DNA from: Steinernema hermaphroditum
Lineage: Eukaryota > Nematoda > Chromadorea > Rhabditida > Steinernematidae
Direction: 5' to 3'
Length of the DNA: 64,000 nucleotides
Assembly: GCA_030435675.1 (NCBI GenBank)
Contig: CM059624.1
Coordinates: 8,332,769-8,396,768, forward strand
Part shown: piece after piece, positions 10,911-21,390 of the stretch
Layout: each line of letters opens with the position of its first letter
Position numbering within the stretch: the first letter of the stretch is position 1
The notes under the pieces: generated by a model
What the model was told of the DNA's origin: nothing
Databases searched by the model: none
Seen by the model: only the letters and a program-made list of their open reading frames with translations
Program-made: the position numbers and the translations under genes

Positions 10911-13900
10911 TCATTTCTTCTTGCTAACTTTCTTCGCCTCTTCTAACCTCTTTTGATTCGCAGCCTGCTCTGCGTCATAATCAGCAAAATCTGTGGCGGT
11001 GAGCTGCAACGTTTCCCGAGGCTTGATGTGCCAGTGAGTGAACGAACTGAAGTGAGATTATACTGTAACTGACCTTTTTCTAGAAAAATCTACCTAAATT
11101 TCTCAGGCTTCGTGAACAGCGGCTTAAGATGAACACGCTTCTGACTCCTATCCGCATTTGAAACTATGTGGTCGTCTGCGTCTTGGGCTACAAGTGGCGG
11201 AAACAGGTAGTCGACGGTTTCCATCGCCATCGATTCATACGACGACACGTATCCTATCGAGTCTGCCCTTTTGAGATTGCCTTGCGGGTTAATTATGAGA
11301 ATCCGTTCATCTGGGATTCCTACAGCGGTATATGACTTCACATCCTAGAAAGAAGACACGCCGTAACTAATTCTAAATCGGGATAGCTACCGTATCACGA
11401 TTTCCAAAGCCTGCTGAGAATGGCTGTTTGACGGGAAACAGATTCTTCAAATCAGATAAGGCAGCGATTTTAAATTCGTAAGGCTTTCTCTCAATGACTT
11501 CCCTAAGCAATTTGTTGAGTACACGAATAGACGATTAACAAACCTTCTGAAAGCCACAAGAACGGAGTCTGGGGACAGTAGAACAGGACCATCGGGAAGC
11601 ACCTTACTATCCTGGGCGACACTCTGGAGGTACTTCTTAGTGTAATGACTTTGTCCAATTGCACGAGACGACAAATAGATCAGATTGTAGCCATTGTTCT
11701 TGATTCGCGTGTACAACTCAGCAACTCCAGCGTGGGCCCAGTCGCCTCCGATAGCAGGAATTACATGGCCGAGGACGTCACTCTTCGTGATAGTTCCGTC
11801 GATGTCGGAGATCACCAGTCGTTCGTTCCACTTATATAGGTAAATGTGGCATGAACACCATGACGTGCCCTATGCAGCACATTATATCACAACTCTTTAA
11901 ATGTGTGTTACCTGGAACTTGGTGGTGATGCTGAAGCGTGCTTCGTTACTGCCGTATTTCAGGCCTAGCTTCTTCAGCTTATCCGAAGGCAATCGAAGGG
12001 ATCGGATGAAGCGAATGCGCGAATATGGGACACTGTCAGAATTGAAGCCCTCATCATTTGAAACGACAGCTGAATCAGATGCTGACGAGGCTCCGCTGAC
12101 ATGTCGCTGTTTCCTTTCGCCAGAAGAAGTAGACGACACTTCGATCTCCGCGGCATTTTCCGAAGAAGTTGTTCCAGCGAGTAACTGAGCCTCGACTACA
12201 TCGGCCTTCATTAGCCCATTTTCGATAGACGAGGCAGATGGAGGCTGCACCTTCTCTGTTGTAGGTGTTTTTTCATCGTCCGACTGCGTTACCATTTCTT
12301 CCAAAGTCGCAGGTGAAAGCTCAGTTGGAGAAGCGGGAACTGGCGACGCGATTGAGCCATTCCCGCTATCAACGCGCGTATCTTGCAGAGAAGTTCCCAA
12401 ATACTTTTCCATTTTCTCGGGGTCATTGGTTAGGTCGTCTAAATATATCCCCTGCTGCTCTTCCGGTTCTGCTTTAGGAGCGGATTTCCTTCTCCAGCCA
12501 AACCACCATGAATAGCCACTTTCCTGTTTCTTCTCTTCTGCACTCTTCTTAGGTTTCGTATCGGTGGTGGAATCAGGAATCTGGCCCCAATTCCAAACCG
12601 AAACATCGTTACCAGCCTGTACAAAGTAAATAAGTGCATTCACAAAATATAGAACATACTGGAAGATTTCTTTGGCGGTCAACTTCGGAGTCGCTCAAGG
12701 CACCATCAGCAATGCGGCTTCGGTCCTCATAAGAGGATGATTCCTTTTGTCGCTGGTCGGACGAAGTGGAGGAACGTTCGTCCTCACTCTCGTTCAGCGA
12801 ATTATCACGCTTGGGACGCTTTTCGGGTATCGAACCTGACAATGCATCAGGAACAATGCTGAACGTCACCTTAGGCTGTCTTCGATCGGACGGAGGTTTC
12901 GATAGACTTCGCTTGAGCACTGTTGAACGCGAGTGCTTCAGTTTACTGAAACTGAATTGTGTGCCGACAGAAAAAAAGCAAAACTTACCTTGACTGGGGT
13001 GAATGTTCACCAGATTCAGTTGACTGGACTACAGCAGAAAGATCTGGCAGTGAGCGATAGCGTCGTGAACTGAACACGGACGACGAAAATGGAAGCTTTA
13101 GTTTCCTCAGCGAAGAACGCCGTTCAGTTCTCGGCGATGGATTCCTAAATCGGAACATCAGTCTCTGTATTTATCATCTACTAGGAAGTACCTATCTGTT
13201 TTGGAGGGTTTCAATAATCGATTGACAGGAGAAGGTGAGCGCGATATGCTCGAACTTTCAGAGAGGTTGTGCTGGCTTCTTTTGCTCTCAATTCGAGCAC
13301 GTGTTTCACTTCTCTGCTGCCGTTTCAGCACTTTAGCACTTTCTGCCAGCACCTTATCAGTTTCTGGACAGGGCGCGTCTGGCAAAGGACTTGTGACAAG
13401 GTATTCTGAAAGTAGATCAATTAAAGCAAGTAACTGAATATTGTCCTCAATATTATTTCAGAACTGTTTAAAATGAATCCATTCAAACGATGGCAAGTCC
13501 AATCTTGAACTGTGAAATGAAAAAGCTTACCAGGAATGTCGTCCTCCTCTGTTGTTTCGACGAAAAATGCAATTCCATTTTCTCCCAATTTCATTTGCAA
13601 ATCGATTTCCACTCCATTTATCGTAATATCGACGTACTGAAATGAAGCAGGTCGCCAAGTGATAGGGATTAAACTGTGGCTTACCTTCTCATCACTGTTG
13701 AATACACCATATTTGCCGAAACGGCAATGAAATGGCGTTGAAAGGTACGTACCTAGAAGCTCAGTTTTACGGAGAAGTCATCGAGGTGACTTGCAGGGTG
13801 CATATATATACACCCTGCAAGTCACCTCCATGTATTGTGCGAGAGCAGCGGAATCACACTTTAAACCGATAGCTAAAATACCTAAAATACCAAAGGTACG

Positions 13901-14012
13901 TACCATCGGGTTGCTCAACGACAATAACGTCAATCGCGCCCGATAGCGTGGCTGGATTCATGGTGTTGTAGAAGTACTTCACATTCCTCATCAAACGGTA
14001 AGCGTACTCCAT
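10911..14012 (-). CDS. lpin-1: Lipin, phosphatidate phosphatase
   Basis: Lipins dephosphorylate phosphatidate to diacylglycerol at the ER and affect nuclear-envelope shape. The N-terminal N-LIP domain begins at the ATG 14010-14012 ([20 protein letters not shown]) and continues with [22 protein letters not shown] and VDLQMKLG-type sequence down to about 13530. A long Ser/Glu-rich middle part follows (about 11910-13410). The C-LIP/LNS2 domain carries the catalytic [16 protein letters not shown] (11770-11815; DxDGT), then [37 protein letters not shown] and [18 protein letters not shown] (11250-11340). The C-terminus is lysine-rich (KKVSKKK) and ends TGA at 10911-10913. There are about eleven exons. 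The intron at 13753-13903 is unusual (see findings). Confidence 0.95.
13753..13903 (-). repeat. Lipin intron 1 with a 13-bp border duplication and internal palindrome
   Basis: The 13-mer AAAGGTACGTACC occurs at 13741-13753 and again at 13892-13904, exactly at the two splice borders. On the coding strand both the intron and the next exon therefore start GTACGTACCTTT. A perfect 18-bp inverted repeat, GAGGTGACTTGCAGGGTG, lies at 13783-13800 and 13811-13828 around a CATATATATA loop. After splicing, the N-LIP sequence [16 protein letters not shown] reads on correctly. Confidence 0.85.
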
Positions 14013-16659
14013 GGCTTCAGAAGTAGAAAGAGTCGACGGCCCCCAGTTTACAAAGCATATAAATCACTTCAGTCCTATTCGAGATGGGGATCTGAAAATA
14101 TTTCGAAATAGCGGTTTCCGAGGAAGTGACAAGGCGACACACAGACCGCGCCACGACGGCTGAATCAACACAGCAACCATAGCATGACAAGAAGAACCTT
14201 CTGGGTGCAGCTGATCATCAGCTGACAATAAAGTGAGTTTCTTTCGAAATAGACGACAGACGAGATGAATATGAGGGAAATACCGGCGGTCTCGACATTC
14301 AGCCAACCTTAAGCTCGTTTTCCGACTTTTAACAAGATGCTTTGATGGCGCGCTTTCTGGTGTGATCGCCGGGGAAAGAGAAAATAGGAAACCGGCTGAA
14401 TGGAATATTCCAGCGCGGTAGCGGCGACTTTTAAATACACATGAATGGATGCGCTGAGTGAGCGGGGTCGAGCTAACGAGGGCGCTGCTGGAAGGACGCA
14501 TCAAAGGAGCAAAATACAAAGATGAAGTGAACGCATGGGGACGGGAAATTCTTTGCGCCTCTAAACCGTCTTGCCACATGGTTGTACAGCGCTCTGCTCA
14601 CGGCTCGCACCATGCGAACAAAGGGCAAGTGGCCGAGGCCCAGCTGATCAGAGAGCACACAACTGTAGTGCTAAGCACGGACAGAACTGATCAAAGTTTT
14701 TCGCAAGCGTTGTTTTGAGAGCTGTCTACCGTAACGACAAAACCGTCACCGGCCGCCTCGGAAACGCTTTTGGGGAGTTCCGTACGGTGACAAATAGGAT
14801 GTTTTCGGAGAGTGCTATTTAAACGAACGTGTGGAGTGAGAGTGGCGTGCTGGACTTTGACCTAGCGAAATTGCGATGATTTAGAGGCCGGGGCAGTTCG
14901 TGTTGATCACCACAGGTGTAGCGCAACAAAAACCGAGTCTTTATACGACGAAAATAGATGTTTACTGGAGGAGTAAGTCCACAGTCTCTGAGATTAAAGA
15001 TGAACGCATCTGTCGTCGAGGAGCTCCCCGACGACCGGACGGACATAGTCCGATCGGATCACGCCATCACACGAGATTCCGTTAGGAATACACAAACCCG
15101 TTTAATCAGCGATCCGTACACGAGGGAGCAGCCTTGTTTGTTTATCGGGCACTTCATAGTTTTAAACATCGCCCTCACTGGTTGACGTCCACAGTTGTCG
15201 GCTGCAGATCGGCCGTCTGTGGAAAACGCGATAGCGGTAAGGAAAAAAAGAGAAAGCGAAGGGATCATCGGATAGCAAACGCAAGAACCAGTCGATCGTT
15301 CTGTAGTAGCCGGAGGGGGGAGAGGAAGGACGCGAGGGGTGAGCCCACTCAGCTGCTGCGCGCCAACAGTGCAATTACCGCAGAAGAGGAAGGCAAAGTG
15401 CAGAGGCGAGTGCGGGTGGCGAGATGGGGTGATCCCCGTCGGCCGGCGGAGAAGAGCGCGCGATGGATTCGGCTAACATAGAGTGCTTTGCGTACACCCT
15501 TATGAGGGAAGGCGGCTGAGGGGAGGGACCACGCCATCGAGCCTCGCCGAAACACATTGGGCGCCAGATGTAGTGGCATGCTTATCGGGTAACCGTGGAT
15601 CGAGGAGCCCTCGGAAGGTTCGATCCGGAGGGAATGTACGACCATGACGTCCACCGGTCTTGTACTGATAAGAAACCGGTTATCGGAGGCGCGAAGAAAG
15701 GAAAACGTTTGTTTTCCTAGCGCGCAAGCAACTCGGACGTTCCAGCTCGCAGAGAACGACAACGTGCCAGGGAGCGCGTGGTCTTTGGCGTTTGGCCCAC
15801 GAGCCGACTTGATGTATCCCCGACCCGAAGAGGAGCTGAAATAGGAGAAAGACGTGGGAATACTGCGACCGCGCTGCCAGCACGTGGTTTCCGCTGATCT
15901 GCAGTGGTTCGATTCGAGTCAGGCGACTTTTCGATCGCGAAGACGGCGACGATTCATATGTTGTTTGATCTCTTGATCAGCACGTGACTGCCGCAGACAC
16001 ATTGAAACCACGTGGGGCTAATTCCACCAGTGCACACTTGTCCACCGAGTGCGGAAGTCCCCCCACGAAAAGAGCACCAAACACCAGAACCCGAATGTTT
16101 GCAGGTTAAACATGACGGGTAGGTAGTGACAGTTGTGACGAGCCTCTGCGGGTCATTTATCTCAACCGAAGTCGCAACATGACCGCCGCGATGGAATTTC
16201 TCGACAGGAGGCGTCTTTTAGGTACACCACGCTGACAGGCGACATCATCGCAAAGGTGTGCGACATGTTTGCCCCACAAGATAAATAGTACAATGGATTT
16301 TTGTTGGTTAGAGACTACAGCAGCTTAGGAAGGGTGGAACTATGTAGGGAACACGTGTGGCCACTGCGCACGCTTGATGGCTAGGTTGTTTGTGATGTAC
16401 GAACATACATGTCAAAATCTGAGACGATACAGGAACTGACACCCAACATGACAGACAGTGATGTGTCAATGCCATTTTCAGCGATTTTCTGTAAAAAATG
16501 ACATAAAGTACGCATATGTATAGAGTTGGCGGGGTCGGGTCAGGCTTGTAACGGTCCTGGATCGCAAGAAATGCTATTTCGTCCAAGGACATTTTTGTTG
16601 TTCTCATACCGCTTAAGCTGTTTTCTTGGCGATATGAGTAGGTAAGAATCGTCATCTTA
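14013..16659. other. Long intergenic region upstream of lipin
   Basis: This 2.6-kb stretch has open frames up to about 170 codons on both strands, but none shows a recognisable domain or a consistent splice pattern. It must include the lipin promoter near 14013. I see no RNA gene. Confidence 0.45.
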
Positions 16660-16847
16660 CAAGGGAACGGTCAATCATGTAACGCTAAGATCGACACGAG
16701 ACTAGGGGCAAACGATAGGCCTAGGTGTGCGTATTAACCGTGCAAAATACTAGGTGCCCTCGCTCAGACACCAGCGAGAAAAAGAGGTTTAAAGTTATGG
16801 GTAACGGGGTATATGCGAGCATGGCGGCGCGAAACGCCATCGTCAAT

Positions 16848-16923
16848 GTGGTGCAGTGGTATGTCGTCTGCCTACCATGTTTGCGGGTTCACGGGTTCGA
16901 ATCCCCGCACCACTCATTCTTTT
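16848..16923 (+). ncRNA. tRNA-derived Pol III unit, left arm of fold-back copy 2
   Basis: The A box TGGTGCAGTGG (16849-16859) and B box GGTTCGAATCC (16894-16904) match the tRNA consensus, and TTTT follows at 16920-16923. A 7-bp terminal stem can form between GTGGTGC (16848-16854) and GCACCAC (16907-16913). The order of blocks resembles tRNA-Gly, but the unit is a few bases short and its anticodon stem is poor. Confidence 0.6.
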
Positions 16924-17124
16924 CCAATCAACTTCATAACGTATGAAAGATAAAAACAAACATTTTCTACGCAAAAATAACCACTCACAGTAGTGCTCAT
17001 TTATAACAAAGTGCCTTACTGCACTGTAGAACCTTCATGTCACGCAGAATGTTGCGTTGAATATAGCAGTTGCCAGTTTTTTGTGTTGTATGTGTCTGTT
17101 AAAAGGGCGCTAACGACCTAATGG

Positions 17125-17201
17125 AAAAGAATGAGTGGTGCGGGGATTCGAATCCGTGAACCCCGCAAACATGGTAGGCAGACGACATACCACTGCGCCA
17201 C
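17125..17201 (-). ncRNA. tRNA-derived Pol III unit, right arm of fold-back copy 2
   Basis: Minus-strand counterpart of the left unit. The A box is TGGCGCAGTGG (17190-17200), the B box has one change (GATTCGAATCC), and TTTT lies at 17125-17128. It faces the left unit. Confidence 0.55.
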
Positions 17202-17389
17202 ATTGACGATGGCGTTTCGTGCCGCCATGCTCGCATATACCCCGTTACCCATAACTTTAAACCTCTTTTTCTCGCTGGTGTCTGAGCGAGGGCACCTAGT
17301 ATTTTGCACGGTTAATACGCACACCTAGGCCTACCGTTTGCCCCTAGTCTCGTGTCGATCTTAGCGTTACATGATTGACCGTTCCCTTG

Positions 17390-18042
17390 TTAGTCAGATA
17401 AATCCAAAGCCTAAAATCAAAATGTTATCACTAATGTGCAAACATCTTAAGAGAGAAAATAGCGGACTATGTATACCATACCTTCAAATCCCTCACAATC
17501 TCCTAAAGTCCGTGAGGAAACAAGTTATGAAGTTTTGTTTTGATCGGAGACTTGTCCTTGATGTTTGACGGGACACCTTCTCATTGATTTTCCCTTTTAC
17601 TTTTCCGTTTCGCGCACTTCTAGCGATGGCATAAGGTCTTCGAAGGCTGGCTTCGCTCCTCCAACCTGTGTTGTCCAAATCGTTTCTCCTGAGTGCCTCT
17701 GAGCTTTTTGTCAAACACAAAATCTGTTTATGCCGTTTGAATAAACATTTGCCCTAGCAGCTCGGAAGCGACCTTTCGGTCTCCAACCGTAATCCTTCTT
17801 CTCGGTTCTCCCGTCGACGATAGTGAATCACCTCTGACTGAGTTTTCCGTCCGGGTTGACTCGTCGGGGTTCGATCGAATTTCGATTTGTACGTTTTGGG
17901 TCACGCGCCAACGAGTTTTCCCTCCGCCGTCGATCCATTTCCCTGCATTCGTACCTCCTTTCGCCATCCTCACTCCACTACATATGTGTTTTCGTGTTCA
18001 GAGACCTCTTCGACAGGCCTATAAGATGCATCTAGAAAGTGC
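17390..18042. other. No gene seen; includes the lipase promoter
   Basis: The 650 bp between the fold-back element and the plus-strand lipase gene. No convincing exon is visible. TATAAG at 18019-18024 lies just before the first possible ATG (18025), too close to be a normal TATA box. Confidence 0.4.
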
Positions 18043-19404
18043 CATGCGGGTCGGCCTCAGATTCCTCGCCTTCTGCCTGCTTATCGTTGGAGGAGAACCG
18101 CTCGTACGAAAGACGCGCTACGACGAAAGCCTCGCGAGGAAATTGCTCAACCTCGCTGCCGGGGCCTATGCTGTTTCCCCACAAGGATGTATAAACAGGT
18201 TAACACCCATATAGACAGATCAACTTTGCCTTCACCCGCCAAATTCTTTTTTTCTGCACACGAAAATTGTGAAGAAGAAGGTTTCATGTTGTGTCTCAAA
18301 GTCTCCCCGACGACAGGTTCTGGAATGCTAAGATGCACGACTTTAGGACATTCCCCGCCGAGTACCGCTACCGCGAGTACACATCGTCGAATCTCCTCTG
18401 CGACGCTTACGACAACAACTGCGGTGCTTCTGAACTGCCGTTTGCTCTCGGTAACCTCCGCTCACTGCAGCTTTCTACACGCTGGTCTCCGACGTCCGGA
18501 AGGAGATCATCGTCGTCTTCCGAGGCACGAAGACGAAGTCGCAGTTGTTTGTGGAAGGCCTGGAATCAGAGGACCAAGTGCAGTTCTACGGCCTCGGAAA
18601 AGTGAACAAGTACTTCTTCCGGGCTCTCAACACAATGTGGTCGAATGTGGACAGAGCACTCACAGATCCTCACCTCAAGGTTGACTGACTCGCAGGGTCG
18701 TATAGAACTACATCTTCCAGGACTACCCAGTCACATTTACGGGCCACTCTCTTGGAGGCGCCTTGGCTTCGATCGCTGCGATCCGCAGCGTCGTTGACGG
18801 TAGGAGGACCTCCGACAAGGTGAAACTGGTCACCTTCGGACAGCCTCGTGTCGGAAACGTCGACTTCGCGATGAAGCACGACGAACTGGTACCGTACTCC
18901 TTCCGTGTGGTTCACCGCCTCGACATTGTTCCACATCTCCCCGCCTGCAAGAAGGTGAAGGACCGGACGAACCAGCGGGACGACAGCAAGCCGTGCAACC
19001 CCAACTCGAAAAAGAAGGCCTACCACCACGGCACTGAGATCTGGTATCCCTACGGCATGGGTGCAAACGCACAGTACTACGAGTGTCTCGGGGAGCCTAA
19101 GAACGAAGACTTCGACTGTTCCGACAGCCTCTCTTTCGAATTTGCCAAGTACGACACCTATATCAGCGACCACCGCCACTACTTCGACCACAAGGTAGGT
19201 CGCGCAGGCCTCAGCCTAGACTCGACCCTCTAGGTGCCGTCGTTCGGGAAACTCGGCTGCGACCCGAACAATCCTCTGGAGGAGACCATGGACATCGACG
19301 CTCCCGTGGCTCCGACTTCCTCCGCCACCACGGAACAGCCGCACGTCCTCAAGAGGTTCGCTAGCAAGGTCCGAAATGCCGCCAGATTCTTTGGCTTACA
19401 GTAG
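18043..19404 (+). CDS. Secreted class 3 lipase (fungal-type alpha/beta hydrolase)
   Basis: Five exons (18043-18198, 18317-18423, 18471-18679, 18706-19194, 19232-19404) give 377 residues. Residues 1-18 are a signal peptide (MRVGLRFLAFCLLIVGG). An in-frame ATG at 18025 would add six residues. The lipase core shows IIVVFRGTKTKSQ (oxyanion-hole strand), the nucleophile elbow FTGHSLGGALAS, KLVTFGQPRVGN, FRVVHRLDIVPHLP, which follows the region of the catalytic Asp, and HHGTEIWYP, the expected catalytic His. This is the layout of the large nematode family of secreted triacylglycerol lipase-like proteins. The intron at 18680-18705 is only 26 nt. The substrate is not deducible. Confidence 0.93.
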
Positions 19405-19662
19405 TCAGCTCTCTGACATGTATATTGAGTAATTAATGAACTCCGAGTGATACATTCTGTAGATTTATATCAAGACTTTTATGTACAGTACCCATCACAC
19501 GGTCAGAGAAAGACTTCTTCGCTTGTGCTGTCACAGGACGCCGACGAAATCACCGAAGTCGTCTCGATGGCCTCGAAGGGCGGCTGCTTTATGAGTGCCG
19601 CCCCGATCTTCATGAGGATCGCCGTGTAGCCGATTCCCGAAATCCTCTTAAGCTGCTCGTCC

Positions 19663-21390
19663 TCAAAATACCGAGTACGTGTGGACATGGAGGACCTTGG
19701 GTACCTGAGGCTGCTTCCGTCGCAAGACCGTTTTCGCGTACTCGGCGAACTCCCTCCGCAGATGGGGCTGGCAGGCCATGTAGATGGGAAGACGGAGGGC
19801 ACCCGCGAGGATCGTGAGGAGCGAGACCTGCAAGCACTCGAACTGATTTTTCTGACTACAATTTGAATTGGAAGTCCTTAAAGGTCACCGGGGTAAAGCG
19901 AATTTGTGGTTAAGAACGCCATTCTCAAAGACGACTTACAATATCGACGGAGAAGATGTAGAAAGGAAGGAACTCGTCGGAAAGCGATTTCATGTCGATG
20001 TACTCCCAGATGGTGACAATGACGTTGAGGACGTTGGAAAGGAGGTACATGAAGACGACGAGGAGGAGAGTACGTGTAGCAGCTCGAACTCGGGACTGAA
20101 ATACCATTATGGGAGCACAAGACTCAGTGGATCGATATTCTCGCATTTCAAGAGATTTTGTGGAGGCTGTGTTGTGTCAGAACTAGAAGAGAATCTGAGT
20201 AACTGGATGCCAAAACATATATGCGTGCTCAGCTTTTATATCTGCTGCTTCACGCGACTTCGCATAGGGAATGTCAATGTCTTTTGGCCACGATGTGTCG
20301 GGGGCAGCGAAGCGTCAAGTACAACCGACCTTTCTTTGTGCCTCGCTGATCTTCTCGACGGTTAGAAGCTCGAAGTCGGTCTTCTGGAGGACGGCGACGA
20401 TGCGCATGTTCATGAAAGCCTGAAGCGAACCAGAACTTGAGCTATGGCCGATGGACGTACCAGCATAAAGAAGGGAAGGAGACAGGTGATGATGTTGCGG
20501 AACCAGAGGCGCCACACGAGGTTGTAGTGGTGGTCGAGGGCCAGCGGTGAGAGCAACAGGGCGTACTCGCTCATCGTGCCCACGCACTCCTCGTTGAACG
20601 TGATCTACATGCGCATCTACAGTACAGTCAAAGCCACTGGGGGCGTATTCTGTGTATAGTTGGCTAGGGGTAGACGTCCCGCGAAAGCCGTCCACAAGTT
20701 TCAAAATGGGACATGACTGAGTCTCCTGTTTTTGACAATTAATTTGACTGATGTTTATTCAGGACGTCTCATTAGGCGCGCCGGATTCCCGGAAACGTTG
20801 ACTTACACTGAACTCGAAGGCGAGGGAGACCTTCGTGATGACGCCGAGGAGGACGGCGCCGCCGGCTATCTGCCTCCGGTACTTGCGGAGTACGCGGGTC
20901 CTGCTGGGCATGACGGTGTTGATGTAGCGCTCGAAGCTGGCGGCGAGAATCAGGAAGGACGAAGAGGTCATGGCGATGTGCGAGATGGTTATCATCGGGA
21001 CCTGTCAGAAGCAAATAGGACGATCAGGCAGCCACAGAACTGACCATGTAGGCGAACCAGGCGCGCAGCAGGACAATGGACTCGACATAGTCGAGGAGCA
21101 GACTGACCGACATGAGGGGGATGTAGGCGCCGCTGACGAAGACGTCGAAGAAGGCAAGCAGCATGAGGTACAGCAAGTACGAGTTGCGGTGCTCGCGCCT
21201 GGCAAGCGTTGGATTACGGTAAGTGGGGAGAGACTCACTTCCTGGCGAGCATGAAGAAGAGGAAGACATTCTCGACGACGCCGACGATGGCCACGGAGGT
21301 GCCGACAATGGTGACGAGGAAGAAGCGTTCGGTCAGGTAGCGGGGCGTCTGGTAGAAGCACGAGTCTTCAGAGGCGGTCTCGTTAGTCAT
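19663..21390 (-). CDS. Rhodopsin-like neuropeptide GPCR, FMRFamide-receptor (FRPR) type
   Basis: Seven exons (21239-21390, 21045-21198, 20807-21001, 20461-20604, 20330-20419, 19940-20095, 19663-19842) keep frame to 356 residues. Seven hydrophobic segments are visible. TM1 is FFLVTIVGTSVAIVGVVENV. TM3 ends in ILAASFERYINTV, where ERY replaces DRY. TM6 contains TRTLLLVVFMYLLSNVLNV. TM7 ends ALRLPIYMACQPHLRREF, where RLPIY replaces NPxxY, a hallmark of invertebrate FMRFamide receptors. The N-terminus has an N-glycosylation site (MTNETAS). It faces the lipase gene tail to tail. The ligand is unknown; flp-6 lies 30 kb away but nothing links them. Confidence 0.87.

Larger units (their letters stand above)
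16660..17389. mobile_element. Fold-back DNA element with tRNA-like units in its inverted repeats, copy 2
   Basis: A 730-bp element starting CAAGGGAACGG and ending with its complement, flanked by a TTA direct repeat (16657-16659 and 17390-17392). The inverted repeats are nearly identical over about 268 bp (16660-16927 and 17121-17389), with about 190 bp between them. Each arm contains a tRNA-like Pol III unit directed inward. The first nine terminal bases match copy 1 at 6078-8103, but the rest differs, so the two are separate subfamilies. No transposase frame is present. Confidence 0.8.

Noticed and set aside
14064..14579. 171-codon minus-strand ORF upstream of lipin
   Set aside because: No recognisable domain and it lies in the expected lipin promoter; an overlapping ORF of 86 codons on the other strand is as good.
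16725..17324. Two nearly identical ORFs (MCVLTVQNTRCPRSD...) on opposite strands
   Set aside because: They are mirror images produced by the inverted repeats of the fold-back element and run through the tRNA-like units.
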